NCBI RefSeq assembly: GCF_014196525.1
Contig: NZ_JACIDX010000012.1
Span: 1-64,000 of the forward strand
Direction of reading: 5' to 3'
DNA length: 64,000 bases
Origin: Novosphingobium sediminicola
Lineage (GTDB): Bacteria > Pseudomonadota > Alphaproteobacteria > Sphingomonadales > Sphingomonadaceae
Under the pieces are notes generated by a model. That model saw only the letters and a program-made list of their open reading frames with translations. It searched no databases and was not told where the DNA came from. Position 1 is the first letter of the stretch. Each line of letters opens with the position of its first letter. Below, piece by piece: positions 45,205-54,870 of this stretch. The position numbers and the translations under genes are program-made.

Positions 45205-45483
45205 AGCTATCCCCTCTGCTTTTCGGTCCTGCCGGGAAAATCCGGCATTTCCTGTCCGGGCCTGTTCTTGTTTGATCAAACAGTGCCCATCGCTTGCATA
45301 GGTATAGGGGGCGCAAAAGTCAGCGCAAGGGTGATTTGATCCGACCGGCCCCGGAATGGGACAGATTGTCCATTAAGATTCTGTTAGGGATTTTTCCAAA
45401 GCCCATCATGGTTTACAAATGGTTATCGACCGATTCACCAAATCCGGAATCGGGTCCGTTTTGCATGAACTGGGGCATGAAAA

Positions 45484-46491
45484 ATGCTGGAAGATCCAAA
45501 GCTCGATCACGGTGCGATCAAGGCGCCAGTCGAACCTGCACTTTATGAGCCCGCGCTGGACACGGGCGGGACGCCCGCGCTTCCGCTGGGCCGCAGCGAT
45601 GGGCTTGACCGGCACACGCGCCGCGATCTGCGCAAGGAAGAGATCGAGATCGCGCGCCAGTTTCACGGCGGGCGGATGTGGCCCTACGCGGTGGCGGCCT
45701 TTGGCTGCTTTGCGCTGTGGGTGTCGTTTTTTCCACTGGCGATCATGGGTTATCTTAACCTGCCGCTGGCCTGCCTGATCTCCTGCGTGATCGCCACGGG
45801 CGGCTATGTGACCAGCCATGAGGCGATGCATTCAAACATCGCGCGCAAGGGCGAGAAGCTGCGCTGGCTCAATGAAGCGGTGGGCGCGGTTTCGACGATC
45901 CCCATCGTGTTCCCGTTCTCCATGGCGCGCATCATGCATCTGGAGCATCACTATCATTGCAATGATCCGCTGAAAGATCCCGATTACACCGACGAGGCGC
46001 CCAACTGGTGGATGGCCATCTATAAGACCTGGTATAACCGCCAGCCCGGCGTTGATGGCTCGATCCACCATTACAAGCGCATCCTCTTGGAAATGGGCAC
46101 GCCCGAGGCCAAGCGCGCGCTGAAGGAAACGATGCTGCTGCAATTGTTCTTCATGGCGGTGCTGTTCACGATGTCGTGGAATGGCTACGCTATTGAGGCG
46201 GCTTTGCTCTGGTGGCTGCCGCGCCATGTCGGCCTGTCCTATATCCGCTTTTATCTGAGCTGGGCGCCGCATCACCCGCGCGAGGGCAAGACCGGCCGCT
46301 ATGAGAACACCAATCTGTTCAAGAGCAAGCTGGGCCACGTGATGTCGATGGGGATGCAGTATCACATCATCCACCACATGTATCCGGGCATTCCCAACCA
46401 CCGCACCAAGCACGCCTATTACGCGATGCGCCATATTCTGGAGGCGCGCGGGGTGGACGTGTCGCCGCTTCCGGCTGTTAAGGGGAACTGA
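45484..46491 (+). CDS. Membrane fatty-acid desaturase / hydroxylase family protein
   Basis: A 335-residue integral-membrane non-haem diiron enzyme. The three histidine boxes are present: HEAMH (near residue 118), HLEHHYH (near 156) and HIIHHMYP (near 298). Hydrophobic pairs of helices lie at about 68-110 and 215-250. Family members desaturate fatty acids or hydroxylate carotenoids; sphingomonads make hydroxylated carotenoids, so a CrtR-like role is possible but not shown. It is followed after 4 bp by a 64-residue membrane protein, probably co-translated. Confidence 0.85.
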   Translation: MLEDPKLDHGAIKAPVEPALYEPALDTGGTPALPLGRSDGLDRHTRRDLRKEEIEIARQFHGGRMWPYAVAAFGCFALWVSFFPLAIMGYLNLPLACLISCVIATGGYVTSHEAMHSNIARKGEKLRWLNEAVGAVSTIPIVFPFSMARIMHLEHHYHCNDPLKDPDYTDEAPNWWMAIYKTWYNRQPGVDGSIHHYKRILLEMGTPEAKRALKETMLLQLFFMAVLFTMSWNGYAIEAALLWWLPRHVGLSYIRFYLSWAPHHPREGKTGRYENTNLFKSKLGHVMSMGMQYHIIHHMYPGIPNHRTKHAYYAMRHILEARGVDVSPLPAVKGN

Positions 46492-46495
46492 GCCG

Positions 46496-46690
46496 ATGGA
46501 AAACGTGTTCAAACAGCTCTTTTACTGGATGCCGTTCCTGTTCGGCATCGGCTTCATCGCACCGCTCATCGCCCAGACGATGAACCTGTGGCATTGGCAG
46601 GCGCCCTTTGGTCTGTCGAATATCGGCTTTGGCCTGATCATCGGCGGGGCATGGGGCCTGCAGACCGTGATCCGCGGGCGTTGGGTCTGA
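46496..46690 (+). CDS. Small membrane protein linked to desaturase
   Basis: A 64-residue protein, MENVFKQLFYWMPFLFGIGF onward, with two predicted membrane helices (about 8-28 and 38-58) and a basic end (IRGRWV). It starts 4 bp after the desaturase stop, and AAGGGGAA lies before it. Tight coupling suggests a subunit or helper of the desaturase. I do not recognise a named family. It ends directly against the convergent thiL gene with no gap. Confidence 0.75.
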   Translation: MENVFKQLFYWMPFLFGIGFIAPLIAQTMNLWHWQAPFGLSNIGFGLIIGGAWGLQTVIRGRWV

Positions 46691-47560
46691 TCAGTGCTGA
46701 TAGCCCAGTGAGCCAAGGGGGACAGCGCCGTTGATCAGCACCGGCGCCTCCTGCCTTTTGCCAACCACGCCGATCCGGTGCATCGGCAAAGGCAGCGCCA
46801 GTTCGGGCGGGGCGGTCAGCAGCAGTTGATAATCGTCGCCCCAGCGCAAAGCTTCATCGCGCCGTTCCGGCGGGCAGGCGAGGGGGATAGCCGCGCTCTC
46901 AAGGTTGATCGTCACCTTGCTGGCTTTTGCAATGCGCGAGGCGTCAAGCAGCAATCCGTCCGATACGTCCATCATCGCGGTAACAAAGGGCGCCAGTGCC
47001 TGCCCTTCAGCTATGCGGGCCAGCGGACGACGGTAGGCGAGGCTACTTTTGGCAGGACCTTTCTCGCGCAGGGCCTCAAGCCCGACCATGGCCCCGCCGA
47101 TTGGCCCGGTGATGTAAACCAGATCGCCCACCTGTGCGCCATCGCGCCCCGGCACAGGCAGATAGGACGCACGCCCGATCGCGGTCAGGCCGAGCACCTG
47201 CGGCCCACTGCTGCTGACCGTATCGCCGCCCAGCAGTCGCGCGCCATATTCATCCAGCGCCTCGGCCAGCCCGGCGAGAAAGCGTTCCTCTGTGCCGGCC
47301 AGTTGATAGGACAGCAGCACGCCCATCGGCACCGCGCCCTTGGCGGCAAGGTCCGACATATTGGTGGCCACCAGTTTCCACGCCACATCGGCCGGATCCT
47401 GATCGGGCAGGAAATGCACCCCCGCCACCATCGTGTCATGGGTCAGCACCAGCGTCTCGCTGCCAAAGGGCAGCACCGCGCAATCATCGGTCAGCCCCCG
47501 TGCGGCGGGATCGCTGGCCAGCGCGCGCAGCGCCTCGATAAAGGCCAGTTCCCGCCCCAA
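46691..47560 (-). CDS. thiL: Thiamine-monophosphate kinase
   Basis: A 289-residue ATP-dependent kinase that converts thiamine phosphate to thiamine pyrophosphate, the last step of vitamin B1 synthesis. GLTDDCAVLPF, VLTHDTMVAGVHF and TNMSDLAAKGAVPMGVLLSY carry the metal- and ATP-binding aspartates of the AIR-synthase-like fold, and MMDVSDGLLLDASRIA is the conserved C-terminal motif. The start is TTG at 47560, 5 bp after the nusB stop, so translation is probably coupled. It ends the hisG-hisD-nusB-thiL block. Confidence 0.94.
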   Translation of the reverse strand: MGRELAFIEALRALASDPAARGLTDDCAVLPFGSETLVLTHDTMVAGVHFLPDQDPADVAWKLVATNMSDLAAKGAVPMGVLLSYQLAGTEERFLAGLAEALDEYGARLLGGDTVSSSGPQVLGLTAIGRASYLPVPGRDGAQVGDLVYITGPIGGAMVGLEALREKGPAKSSLAYRRPLARIAEGQALAPFVTAMMDVSDGLLLDASRIAKASKVTINLESAAIPLACPPERRDEALRWGDDYQLLLTAPPELALPLPMHRIGVVGKRQEAPVLINGAVPLGSLGYQH

Positions 47561-47565
47561 CCGGG

Positions 47566-48015
47566 TTAACGCGCCGCCCGCGCGATAGCGTCGAGCACGC
47601 CGTTCACGAATTTGGCTTCGCGCTCGTCAAAGAAGGCATGGGCGACATCGACATATTCGTTGATGACCGTCGGCGCGGCCACATCATCGCGGGCCAGCAG
47701 TTCATAGGTGCCTGCGCGCAGGATCTGCACCATCGTCTTGTCCAGACGCTCCAGCCGCCAGCCTTCGGCCAGCTTTTCGGAAATGCGCGCGTCGATTTCC
47801 TCGGCCCGCGCCAGCACGCCCTTGACCACATCGTCGAAATGGATGCGGTCGGCATCGGCAAACTGGATATCCTCGATTTCCGCGCCCAGACGGTGGCGGT
47901 GGAATTCATCGAGCAGCGTGGGCAGCAGCGTGCCTTCCATCGCATGCTGATACAGGGCCTGCACCGCGCCAAGGCGGGCGACCGAGCGGGACTGGGACTT
48001 GGGAGCTTTGCTCAT
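47566..48015 (-). CDS. nusB: Transcription antitermination factor NusB
   Basis: A 149-residue all-helical factor needed with NusE for rRNA antitermination. SRSVARLGAVQALYQHAMEG is the N-terminal NusB signature, and VINEYVDVAHAFFDEREAKFVNGVLDAIAR is the C-terminal one (residues about 113-145). AAGGAAT sits before the ATG at 48015; an in-frame extension into the hisD end lacks one. It is 40 bp downstream of hisD and immediately upstream of thiL. Confidence 0.96.
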   Translation of the reverse strand: MSKAPKSQSRSVARLGAVQALYQHAMEGTLLPTLLDEFHRHRLGAEIEDIQFADADRIHFDDVVKGVLARAEEIDARISEKLAEGWRLERLDKTMVQILRAGTYELLARDDVAAPTVINEYVDVAHAFFDEREAKFVNGVLDAIARAAR

Positions 48016-48055
48016 CGAAATATTCCTTATTGGGCCAAACTTTTTTGGGTAGGCC

Positions 48056-49351
48056 TTATTGACCCAGCCTGATGGCCACAGAGCGACCATGGGCGGGCAA
48101 CCCTTCGGCATCGGCAAGGGCCACAGCGGCCGGGCCGATAGCAGCCAGAGCCGCTTCGTCAAGTTGCAGGAAGCTGGTGCGCTTCATAAAGTCTAGCACG
48201 GAAAGCCCGCTGGCGAAACGCGCGCGGCGGCCGGTGGGCAAAACGTGGTTCGGCCCGGCAACATAATCGCCGATGGCCTCGGGCGTGTGGCGGCCCAGAA
48301 AGGCGCTGCCCGCATGGCGGATGTGGGCGAACAGGGCGTCGGGATCGTCAATGGCGATTTCGATATGTTCGGCGGCCAGACGGTTGGACAGGGCCGGGGC
48401 CTCGCCCAGCAGATCGTCGACCACGATCACCACGCCGTAATCATTCCACGATTGCCGCGCGGTGGTCTGCGTGGCCAGAGCCTGCAATTCCACCTCGACC
48501 GCTGCGATCACGGCATCGGCGAAATCGGCATCGTCAGTGATCAGGATCGACTGCGCCACCGGGTCATGCTCGGCTTGAGACAGCAGATCAGCCGCGATCC
48601 ATGCCGGATTGTTGCGCCCGTCGGCCACCACCAGAATTTCCGAAGGCCCGGCCACCATGTCGATGCCCACCACGCCATACAACTGCCGCTTGGCCTCGGC
48701 CACATAGGCATTGCCGGGGCCGACAATCACATCGACCGGCTTGATCCGTTCGGTGCCATAGGCCAGCGCGCCCACGGCCTGAGCCCCGCCCACACGCCAG
48801 ATTTCGTCCACACCCGCCAGATGCGCGGCGGCCAGAACCAGCGAATTGACCGCGCCGCGCGGGGTGGGCGTGACCACCACCAGACGCTCAACCCCCGCCA
48901 CCTTGGCCGGAATGGCGTTCATCAGCAGGCTGGACGGATAGGCCGCGCGCCCGCCGGGAACATAAAGCCCCGCCGCATCCACCGGCCGCCAGATCGCACC
49001 AAGGCGAACGCCAGCCGCATCGGTATAATCGCGATTTTCCGGCTTTTGCGCCTCGTGATAGGCGGCAATGCGCTGCGCGGCCAATTCCAGCGCCTCGCGC
49101 AGGCTCGGCTCCAGCGCCTCAAACGCCGCGCGGCATTCCTCGGCGCCGATCCGCCAATCGGCCTCGGTTTCCAGCGCATGGCCGTCAAAGCGCGCGGTGT
49201 AATCCACCAGCGCCGCATCGCCGCGCGCGCGAACATCGGCCAGAACCGAGAGCACCACTTTGCTGACGCCCGCATCGCTTTCGCGCCGGTCGCCCACGAT
49301 TTTCTCGAACGCCTCGGCAAAGCCGGGGTCCTGCGAATTGAGCCGGATCAT
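48056..49351 (-). CDS. hisD: Histidinol dehydrogenase
   Basis: A 431-residue zinc enzyme that performs the last two oxidations from L-histidinol to histidine with [23 protein letters not shown] and [18 protein letters not shown] are family signatures. [17 protein letters not shown] is the NAD-binding region, and [13 protein letters not shown] with [18 protein letters not shown] contain catalytic His and structural residues. The start overlaps the hisG stop by 4 bp. The other his genes are not nearby in the window. Confidence 0.97.
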   Translation of the reverse strand: MIRLNSQDPGFAEAFEKIVGDRRESDAGVSKVVLSVLADVRARGDAALVDYTARFDGHALETEADWRIGAEECRAAFEALEPSLREALELAAQRIAAYHEAQKPENRDYTDAAGVRLGAIWRPVDAAGLYVPGGRAAYPSSLLMNAIPAKVAGVERLVVVTPTPRGAVNSLVLAAAHLAGVDEIWRVGGAQAVGALAYGTERIKPVDVIVGPGNAYVAEAKRQLYGVVGIDMVAGPSEILVVADGRNNPAWIAADLLSQAEHDPVAQSILITDDADFADAVIAAVEVELQALATQTTARQSWNDYGVVIVVDDLLGEAPALSNRLAAEHIEIAIDDPDALFAHIRHAGSAFLGRHTPEAIGDYVAGPNHVLPTGRRARFASGLSVLDFMKRTSFLQLDEAALAAIGPAAVALADAEGLPAHGRSVAIRLGQ

Positions 49352-50010
49352 GCCTCGCCCTTCTCCGCCACCATTTTACGGAACTGTTCGACCAATTCGC
49401 CCACGCGCGGATCGGTTTTCAGCGCCGCCCGGTTGACGATCAGCCGCGCCGAGATCTGCATGATGACTTCCGTCTCGCGCAGCCCGTTTTCCTTCAGCGT
49501 GCGCCCGGTCGACACCAGATCGACGATCCGCCCCGACAGGCCGAGCATCGGCGCCAGCTCCATCGCGCCGTTCAGCTTGACCACTTCGGCCTGAATGCCC
49601 TTGGCCTCATAGTGCTTGTGGGTCAGATGCGGATATTTGCTGGCCACGCGCAGGTGGCTGGCCGTGGCCGTGTCGCCCGCATCGACAGGTTCCGCCACCG
49701 ACAGGCGGCAATGGCCGATGTTGAGATCAACCGGCGCATAAAGGTCGGGATAGGCGAATTCCTCCACCACATCCGAGCCGACGATCCCGGCCTGCGCCGC
49801 GCCATGCGCCACGAATGTGGCCACATCGAACGCACGCACGCGGATCAGCCGCATGTCCGAGCCTTCGACGGCAAAGGACAGCGCGCGCGACTTCTTGTCA
49901 TGAAACTCCGCTTCGGGCACGACACCAGCGCGCGCCATCAACGGCAGAGCTTCATCGAGGATGCGCCCCTTGGGGATCGCAAAGGTGAGCGGTTTGGACG
50001 AGAATGACAT
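49348..50010 (-). CDS. hisG: ATP phosphoribosyltransferase, short form
   Basis: A 220-residue short-form HisG, the first enzyme of histidine synthesis. [20 protein letters not shown] and [12 protein letters not shown] are typical, and [16 protein letters not shown] binds the phosphoribosyl substrate. The short form lacks the regulatory ACT-like domain and normally needs HisZ as partner; hisZ is not seen in this window. ATG 50010 is chosen; in-frame ATG 50031 is an alternative. It is divergent from the DUF2332 gene, 41 bp apart. Confidence 0.95.
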   Translation of the reverse strand: MSFSSKPLTFAIPKGRILDEALPLMARAGVVPEAEFHDKKSRALSFAVEGSDMRLIRVRAFDVATFVAHGAAQAGIVGSDVVEEFAYPDLYAPVDLNIGHCRLSVAEPVDAGDTATASHLRVASKYPHLTHKHYEAKGIQAEVVKLNGAMELAPMLGLSGRIVDLVSTGRTLKENGLRETEVIMQISARLIVNRAALKTDPRVGELVEQFRKMVAEKGEA

Positions 50011-50051
50011 GCGCGCCGCATTAGTTTGCATTGGAGCCCAGAGCAACCGCC

Positions 50052-51116
50052 ATGACAGCACAGAATCCGATCATGGAAATCGCCCATATTCATGACACTC
50101 TGGAATGGCAGGCGCGCCATTGCGATCAGAACAGTGCGCCGATTACGGCAAGGGTGTTGCGTGGCATGGCCGGGTTGTTGACGGGGCCATCTCTGGTGGG
50201 GGCGCGGATGCGCAATTGGCCCGGGCTTTCACTGGAGGATGCGATGCCGCTGCGCCTGGCGGGTGGGCTGCATCATCTCTGGCTGTCGGGCGCAGAACCG
50301 GCGCTGGGTCCGGTCTATCGCGGCGAGGTGGAGGATGCGGGCGCGATTGTGGCGCAGGTCGTGGCGCGCCACGATGCCGCGCTCTTGCCATGGTTCGACG
50401 GGCCGCCCCAGACCAATGAGGCGGGGCGCTCGGCGGGGATCATGGCGGGGCTGCTATGGTTGTCGGGCCGCGTGGGATCGCGCTTTGAAATGAATGAGAT
50501 AGGGTGCAGCGCGGGCGCCAATACGATGATGGATCGCTATGCCTATGATCTGGGCGGCGTTCGCGTGGGGCCGGAAAGCAGTCCGGTTTTGATTCGCCCC
50601 GAATGGCGCGGGCCGCCGCCGCCCTTGGGCAGGGTGGAGATCACCCATATCGAAGGCTGCGACCGTGCACCCATTGACCTGTCCGACACGGCGGCGGCGC
50701 TGCGGTTGCGCGCCTATGTCTGGGCGGAGAATCATGAAAGGATGGCGCGGCTTGATGGCGTGATCGCGCTGGCGAGGGAGCTGGCGCCGACCCTGACGCA
50801 GGCCGATGCTGCCGATTGGGTCGATCAGCGCCTTGCCGCGCCGCAAGAGGTGGGCGTCTGCCGGGTGCTCTATCACTCCATCGTCTGGCAATATCTGGGC
50901 GATGAGCGCCGCGCGCGGATCACCGCAGCGATGGAGGCCGCAGGCGCGCTGGCCACGCCGGATCGCCCGCTGGCATGGGTGATGCTGGAAACGAATCGGG
51001 CCACGTTCCGCCATGAATTGCGCGTGCGTTATTGGCCCGGTGGAGAAGAACCGGCGCTGCTGGGCGCGGCCCATGCCCATGGCGCGTGGGTGGAGTGGTT
51101 TAATCCTTGCGGCTGA
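50052..51116 (+). CDS. DUF2332 family protein
   Basis: A 354-residue soluble protein of the DUF2332 family, widespread in actinobacteria and alphaproteobacteria with no known function. Segments [40 protein letters not shown] (resembling a glycine-rich nucleotide- or SAM-binding turn) and [11 protein letters not shown] are conserved in the family as I recall it. The fold may be methyltransferase-like, given the EIGCSAG motif. It overlaps the convergent SPFH gene by 17 bp at the 3' end. ATG 50073 is another possible start. Confidence 0.85.
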   Translation: MTAQNPIMEIAHIHDTLEWQARHCDQNSAPITARVLRGMAGLLTGPSLVGARMRNWPGLSLEDAMPLRLAGGLHHLWLSGAEPALGPVYRGEVEDAGAIVAQVVARHDAALLPWFDGPPQTNEAGRSAGIMAGLLWLSGRVGSRFEMNEIGCSAGANTMMDRYAYDLGGVRVGPESSPVLIRPEWRGPPPPLGRVEITHIEGCDRAPIDLSDTAAALRLRAYVWAENHERMARLDGVIALARELAPTLTQADAADWVDQRLAAPQEVGVCRVLYHSIVWQYLGDERRARITAAMEAAGALATPDRPLAWVMLETNRATFRHELRVRYWPGGEEPALLGAAHAHGAWVEWFNPCG

Positions 51117-51879
51117 TGGCTTTTGCCGCCTCAAGGATTTCGGTCGGAAACATGGCGATGATCGTCGAATTATGCTCGACGCCGATCTCGCTCAAGGTTT
51201 GCAACCGCCGCAATTCCAGCGCGCCGGGCACCTGCGCGATCACCTTCGCCGCCTCGCTCAGCCGGAGGGAGGCTTCGGCCTCGCCCTCGGCCTTGATGAT
51301 GCGGGCGCGCTTTTCGCGGATGGCCTCGGCCTCGCGGGCGATGGCGCGCTGCATCTGTTCGGGAATGTCCAGATCCTTGATCTCGACCGCATCCACCGCC
51401 ACGCCCCATTGCGCGCAGGTCTGCTCCAGCAAAGTCAGCAGACGCGAATTGATCGCGGCGCGGTCCTTGAGCATCTGGTCCAGATCGCTTTGCCCGATGG
51501 CGTCGCGCATCCCGGTCTCGGCCGCCTGAATCACTGCGCTTTGCCAATTCAGCACCGTGGTGATCGCGCGCGCCGGATCGACCGCGCGAAACCACAAGAC
51601 CGCATTGACCCGCACCGCCACGCCATCGCGCGTGACGGTTTCCTGCGTGGAAAGAGCAAAGGTGATGACGCGCAGGTCCACCTTGACCACGCGGTCGATC
51701 ACCGGAACCAGCCAGAACCAGCCCGGCCCCTTGGTTTCGGCCAGACGCCCGAGGCGGAACACCACCGCGCGCTGAAATTCCTGATTGATGCCAAAGGCTT
51801 TGAGCGCCAGCACCGCCGCGATAATGAGCAGCAGCGTGAGCATGGGGTGATAGGCGGCGATCTCGAACAGGGAATCCAT
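51100..51879 (-). CDS. SPFH/stomatin-like membrane protein (slipin)
   Basis: A 259-residue stomatin-family protein. A short N-terminal tail is followed by one membrane helix (about 10-30, MLTLLLIIAAVLAL) and the SPFH/Band-7 domain (about 35-200; QRAVVFRLGRLAETKGPG, STQETVTRDGVAVRVNAVLW). A coiled region rich in Ala/Glu/Arg (AIAREAEAIREKRARIIKAE) then drives oligomer formation. Such proteins organise membrane microdomains and often pair with a NfeD protease-like partner; none is seen here, where NUDIX and BolA genes lie upstream. ATG 51879 places the membrane helix correctly. Confidence 0.9.
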   Translation of the reverse strand: MDSLFEIAAYHPMLTLLLIIAAVLALKAFGINQEFQRAVVFRLGRLAETKGPGWFWLVPVIDRVVKVDLRVITFALSTQETVTRDGVAVRVNAVLWFRAVDPARAITTVLNWQSAVIQAAETGMRDAIGQSDLDQMLKDRAAINSRLLTLLEQTCAQWGVAVDAVEIKDLDIPEQMQRAIAREAEAIREKRARIIKAEGEAEASLRLSEAAKVIAQVPGALELRRLQTLSEIGVEHNSTIIAMFPTEILEAAKAISRKD

Positions 51880-51898
51880 GGTAGGCACCTTTCCCGTT

Positions 51899-52345
51899 TC
51901 AGGCGCCCAGCACGCGCCCCAGCATTTCACTCATATCCTCAGGATAGATCGTTTCGCGCCATCCGGCGATCTCTTTGCGCGCAAACCAACGATATTCGCG
52001 CATCACGGCCTGTTCGGTCGGCGTATGGCCCGCCGTGTCGATGGCGGGATTGGCCACGCGCAGCAGGAAATAGCGATCATCGCCTGTCACCGGTTCGCCC
52101 GCAAGGGTCACGAAATCGCTGATGATGCGGGTGACTTCCGGCCCGCAATCGGCGTGAATGCCGGTTTCCTCGTGCAATTCGCGCGTGGCGGCCTCCTCAT
52201 AGGTCTCGCCATCCTCGGCCTCGCCCCCCGGCGCGCACCAAAAGGGCGCGCGATCATCAGGGGTGAAGCGGAAGAGCAGCAATTCCTCCGCCTCATTGAG
52301 CAAAAGAATACGCGAGGCGCGGCGAATTCGGCGCTGTGTCGTCAC
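51899..52345 (-). CDS. NUDIX hydrolase
   Basis: A 148-residue NUDIX-fold pyrophosphohydrolase. The NUDIX box is at about residues 41-63 (GGEAEDGETYEEAATRELHE then ETG), with the REXXEE-type metal ligands replaced by RELHEE, which fits the consensus. The N terminus (ASRILLLNEAEELLLFRF) is typical. Substrate is not predictable. The start is GTG at 52345, overlapping the bolA stop by 4 bp. It is 20 bp upstream of the SPFH gene, so the three form one unit. Confidence 0.9.
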   Translation of the reverse strand: MTTQRRIRRASRILLLNEAEELLLFRFTPDDRAPFWCAPGGEAEDGETYEEAATRELHEETGIHADCGPEVTRIISDFVTLAGEPVTGDDRYFLLRVANPAIDTAGHTPTEQAVMREYRWFARKEIAGWRETIYPEDMSEMLGRVLGA

Positions 52346-52620
52346 GCCGCCTCGCCGGGGGCAAAGGCGCGGATCGCCAGCGCGTGAACCCGCTGACCGG
52401 GAATATCGCCCAGCGCCTGATTGACCATCCGCTGCCGCATCACGCGGTTCACGCCCGTAAAGGCGGCGCTTTCGATCACCACCGTGAAATGCGATTCGCC
52501 CGTGCCATCGTCGCCCATGTGGCCTGCATGGCTGCTCGAATCATTGATGACATCAAGCCGTGCGGGAGCAAAAGCGGCGCTCAGGCGTTGGGTGATTTCC
52601 GTGGCAATCGGGCCGGGCAT
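52342..52620 (-). CDS. BolA family protein
   Basis: A 92-residue BolA-like protein. LDVINDSSSHAGH and GESHFTVVIESAAFTGVNRV match the family fold, and VHALAIRAF is the conserved end that holds the invariant His. BolA proteins pair with monothiol glutaredoxins in iron-sulfur cluster delivery or regulation. It is first gene of the bolA-nudix-slipin unit and divergent from the J-domain gene by 58 bp; a similar bolA/J-domain pairing occurs in other alphaproteobacteria. Confidence 0.93.
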   Translation of the reverse strand: MPGPIATEITQRLSAAFAPARLDVINDSSSHAGHMGDDGTGESHFTVVIESAAFTGVNRVMRQRMVNQALGDIPGQRVHALAIRAFAPGEAA

Positions 52621-52678
52621 AAAGGTTTCCTCAAAGCTGGGACTTTTCTCCTAGCCCATTTGCCGCCAAGGGGAAAAG

Positions 52679-53269
52679 ATGGTTCACGACAGATTTCACG
52701 GCAGGGTTAAGAACGCACAGCGCCCATGCGAATGGCCCGGATGCGAGGAAGCGGGCGAATTTCGTGCGCCGGGCGCCAAGGCTTCGGGCTTTGACGGGCC
52801 GGGCCATTACCGTTGGTTTTGCCTCGAACATATCCGCGCCTTCAACGCCGGTTACGATTATTTCGAAGGCATGAGCCCGGAGGAAATCTGGGCCGCGCAA
52901 TCGCCGATCCATGGCTGGGAACAGGAAACGCGGGCCTTTCGCCCAACAGCGGGCGTCGATTCGGCGCCGCGCTGGGCCGATTTCGCCGATCCTCTCGACG
53001 CGATCAGCCAGCGCGCGCGCCGCGCCAAGGAAGCGATGCGCCCGATGGCATGGCCCGATGGCCGCATCGCCAGCCCCGAAGAAAAGCGCGCGCTCGACAC
53101 GCTGGGGCTGGGGGTGGATGCGGATCGGCGTGAATTGCGCATGCGCTATTCCGATCTGCTCCACCGCTATCACCCCGACCGCAATGGCGGCGACCGCGCC
53201 CACGAAAACAAGCTGCAACAGGTGGTCGAAGCCTATCAAATGCTGCGCAAATTGCCGGGGTTTGCTTAA
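52679..53269 (+). CDS. J-domain protein
   Basis: A 196-residue protein. The J domain is C-terminal (about residues 135-195; ALDTLGLGVDADRRELRMRY, then LLHRYHPDRNGGDRAHENKL) and has the essential HPD. The N-terminal half has cysteines and histidines in CEWPGCEEAG and RWFCLEHIRAFNAGYDYF that look like a zinc-binding site. It would recruit DnaK for a specific client. A strong purine-rich ribosome site precedes ATG 52679. Its stop overlaps the stop of the convergent SRPBCC gene in the sequence CTTAAG. Confidence 0.92.
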   Translation: MVHDRFHGRVKNAQRPCEWPGCEEAGEFRAPGAKASGFDGPGHYRWFCLEHIRAFNAGYDYFEGMSPEEIWAAQSPIHGWEQETRAFRPTAGVDSAPRWADFADPLDAISQRARRAKEAMRPMAWPDGRIASPEEKRALDTLGLGVDADRRELRMRYSDLLHRYHPDRNGGDRAHENKLQQVVEAYQMLRKLPGFA

Positions 53270-53703
53270 GCCTCGGCCAGCGCCGCCAGTTGGTGGGCGC
53301 AGGCGCTCCACCCTTGGGTAAAGCCCATGGTTTCGTGCTGCGCCATCGCCTCGGCGCTCCAGTGGCGAGCGCTGGCGGTATAGCGGGTGCCTTCGCCTTC
53401 CGGCTCCACCTGCCAGATGCCGATCATAAAGGGGCCGGAAGGCTCCAGATCGCCATTCACCGCATCGGTGGTGACAAAACGCCGCCCTTCATCCCATGCC
53501 AGATAGATGCCGCGCATGGGCATGACCTCGCCATTGGGGCCGAACATGGTCATTTCGCAGGCCCCGCCCGGACGGCGATCCTGATGCACAACCTCGGCCC
53601 GCCATGGCGCGGGGCACCACCATTCGTTCTGGCGGTTGACCATGATGTCCCAGACCTTGGCGGTGGGGGCGGCGATATAGCGGGAGATTGACAATTCATG
53701 CAT
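53266..53703 (-). CDS. SRPBCC (AHSA1-like) domain protein
   Basis: A 145-residue START/Bet v1-like ligand-binding protein. It opens MHELSISRYIAAPTAKVWDI, the usual AHSA1 start, and its ending (ASARHWSAEAMAQHETMGFT then GWSACAHQLAALAE) is the standard C-terminal helix. GAGGAAA before the ATG at 53703 supports the start. It is the last gene in a run of detoxification-type genes (two GSTs and a VOC protein upstream on the same strand). Ligand unknown. Confidence 0.9.
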   Translation of the reverse strand: MHELSISRYIAAPTAKVWDIMVNRQNEWWCPAPWRAEVVHQDRRPGGACEMTMFGPNGEVMPMRGIYLAWDEGRRFVTTDAVNGDLEPSGPFMIGIWQVEPEGEGTRYTASARHWSAEAMAQHETMGFTQGWSACAHQLAALAEA

Positions 53704-53716
53704 GGACAGCGTTTCC

Positions 53717-54364
53717 TCAATCACGATCCGGCGCACCCAGCGGGAAATAGGCGCGAAACGGCCGCGCATCCTCAATGCAGCGCGAAACCGGGGGCAGGGC
53801 CAGCAGATGCGCCCGCCATGCCCGAAGGTTTGGGCAATCCTCAGGAATACGCGTGACCCAATCGGCATAGAACAGCGAGGGCGCGGCGGCGCATTCGATC
53901 AGCGTGATCGCATCGCCCGCCGAATAATCACCCAGCCAGTTCTCGATCCAGCGATAGGTGCGCAACAGTCGTTCATCGACCCGCTTTTGCACCTCGTCCG
54001 AGGCAGAGCCACGGCGGATCGCCTCATCGACGCTCTCCTGCATCGCGTTCATCACGTAATTGTCGAAAACCCGGTCGATCATGCGGGTGCGGATCGCCGC
54101 ATCGGGATCGGCGGGGATCAGCGGGGCCGGGCCGGGATGATGCAGCGCCAGATATTCGATGATCGCGCTGGCCTCGAACACCTGCGTTTCGCCATCGACC
54201 AGCAGGGGGAATTTGCCCATCGGGCTGGCCGCCTGAACCTTGGCGTAAAATTCGGGGTTCTGCCCGTCCAGCATGCGAAAGGTGAAAGGCGTTTCGTTGG
54301 CGTAAAGCGCGATCAGCGCCTTCCACGTATAGGACGAGAAGGGGTGGCCATAGAGTTCGAGCAT
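53717..54364 (-). CDS. Glutathione S-transferase (A)
   Basis: A 215-residue GST. The N-terminal thioredoxin-fold part is MLELYGHPFSSYTWKALIAL with Ser/Tyr near residues 10-12 as possible glutathione activators, and MGKFPLLVDGETQVFEASAI is the cis-Pro and glutathione-gamma-Glu binding region. An all-alpha C-terminal domain follows. The ATG at 54364 overlaps the stop of the VOC gene. It is one of three GSTs within 4 kb. Substrate unknown. Confidence 0.92.
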   Translation of the reverse strand: MLELYGHPFSSYTWKALIALYANETPFTFRMLDGQNPEFYAKVQAASPMGKFPLLVDGETQVFEASAIIEYLALHHPGPAPLIPADPDAAIRTRMIDRVFDNYVMNAMQESVDEAIRRGSASDEVQKRVDERLLRTYRWIENWLGDYSAGDAITLIECAAAPSLFYADWVTRIPEDCPNLRAWRAHLLALPPVSRCIEDARPFRAYFPLGAPDRD

Positions 54365-54870
54365 CACACGCCCTTTCGCGCCGCTTCTATGGCGGCAATG
54401 TCGACCTTGACCATCGTCTGCATTGCGGCGAACACCCGCCCGCGCGCCGCCGGATCAGGATCGCCCATACCCTCGATCAGCGCGCGCGGCGTGATCTGCC
54501 AGCGCACACCCCAGCGATCCACGCACCATCCGCAGGCCATCACCCGCCCGCCATCGGAAATCAGCGCATCCCAATAGCGGTCGGTTTCCTCCTGCGTTTC
54601 GGTGGTCACCTGAATCGAAAAGGCGTCGGTATGCTGCGTATGCCCGCCGCCATTGAGGCCAATGCAGGGGAAACCCAGCAGCGTGAATTCCACCACCAGC
54701 GCATCGCCCGCCTTGCCGCCCGGATAATCGCCGGGCGAGCGCATGACATGGCCCACCGCCGTATCGGGCAACAGGCCGGCATAAAACTGCGCCGCTGCCT
54801 CGGCCCCGCCATGCTCGTTCTTGTCATACCACAGACAGAGCGTGCCTTTGGCTTTCCCCCACTGGCTCAT
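54364..54870 (-). CDS. PhnB-like VOC-fold protein
   Basis: A 168-residue VOC-superfamily protein of the PhnB/3-demethylubiquinone-methyltransferase-like group. LCLWYDKNEHGGAEAAAQFY and the repeated beta-alpha-beta pattern ending CGWCVDRWGVRWQITPRALI fit. It lacks an obvious set of glyoxalase metal ligands, so a binding or small-molecule role is likelier than lactoylglutathione lyase activity. It overlaps the GST genes on both sides by about 1 and 4 bp, forming a tightly packed unit. Confidence 0.88.
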   Translation of the reverse strand: MSQWGKAKGTLCLWYDKNEHGGAEAAAQFYAGLLPDTAVGHVMRSPGDYPGGKAGDALVVEFTLLGFPCIGLNGGGHTQHTDAFSIQVTTETQEETDRYWDALISDGGRVMACGWCVDRWGVRWQITPRALIEGMGDPDPAARGRVFAAMQTMVKVDIAAIEAARKGV

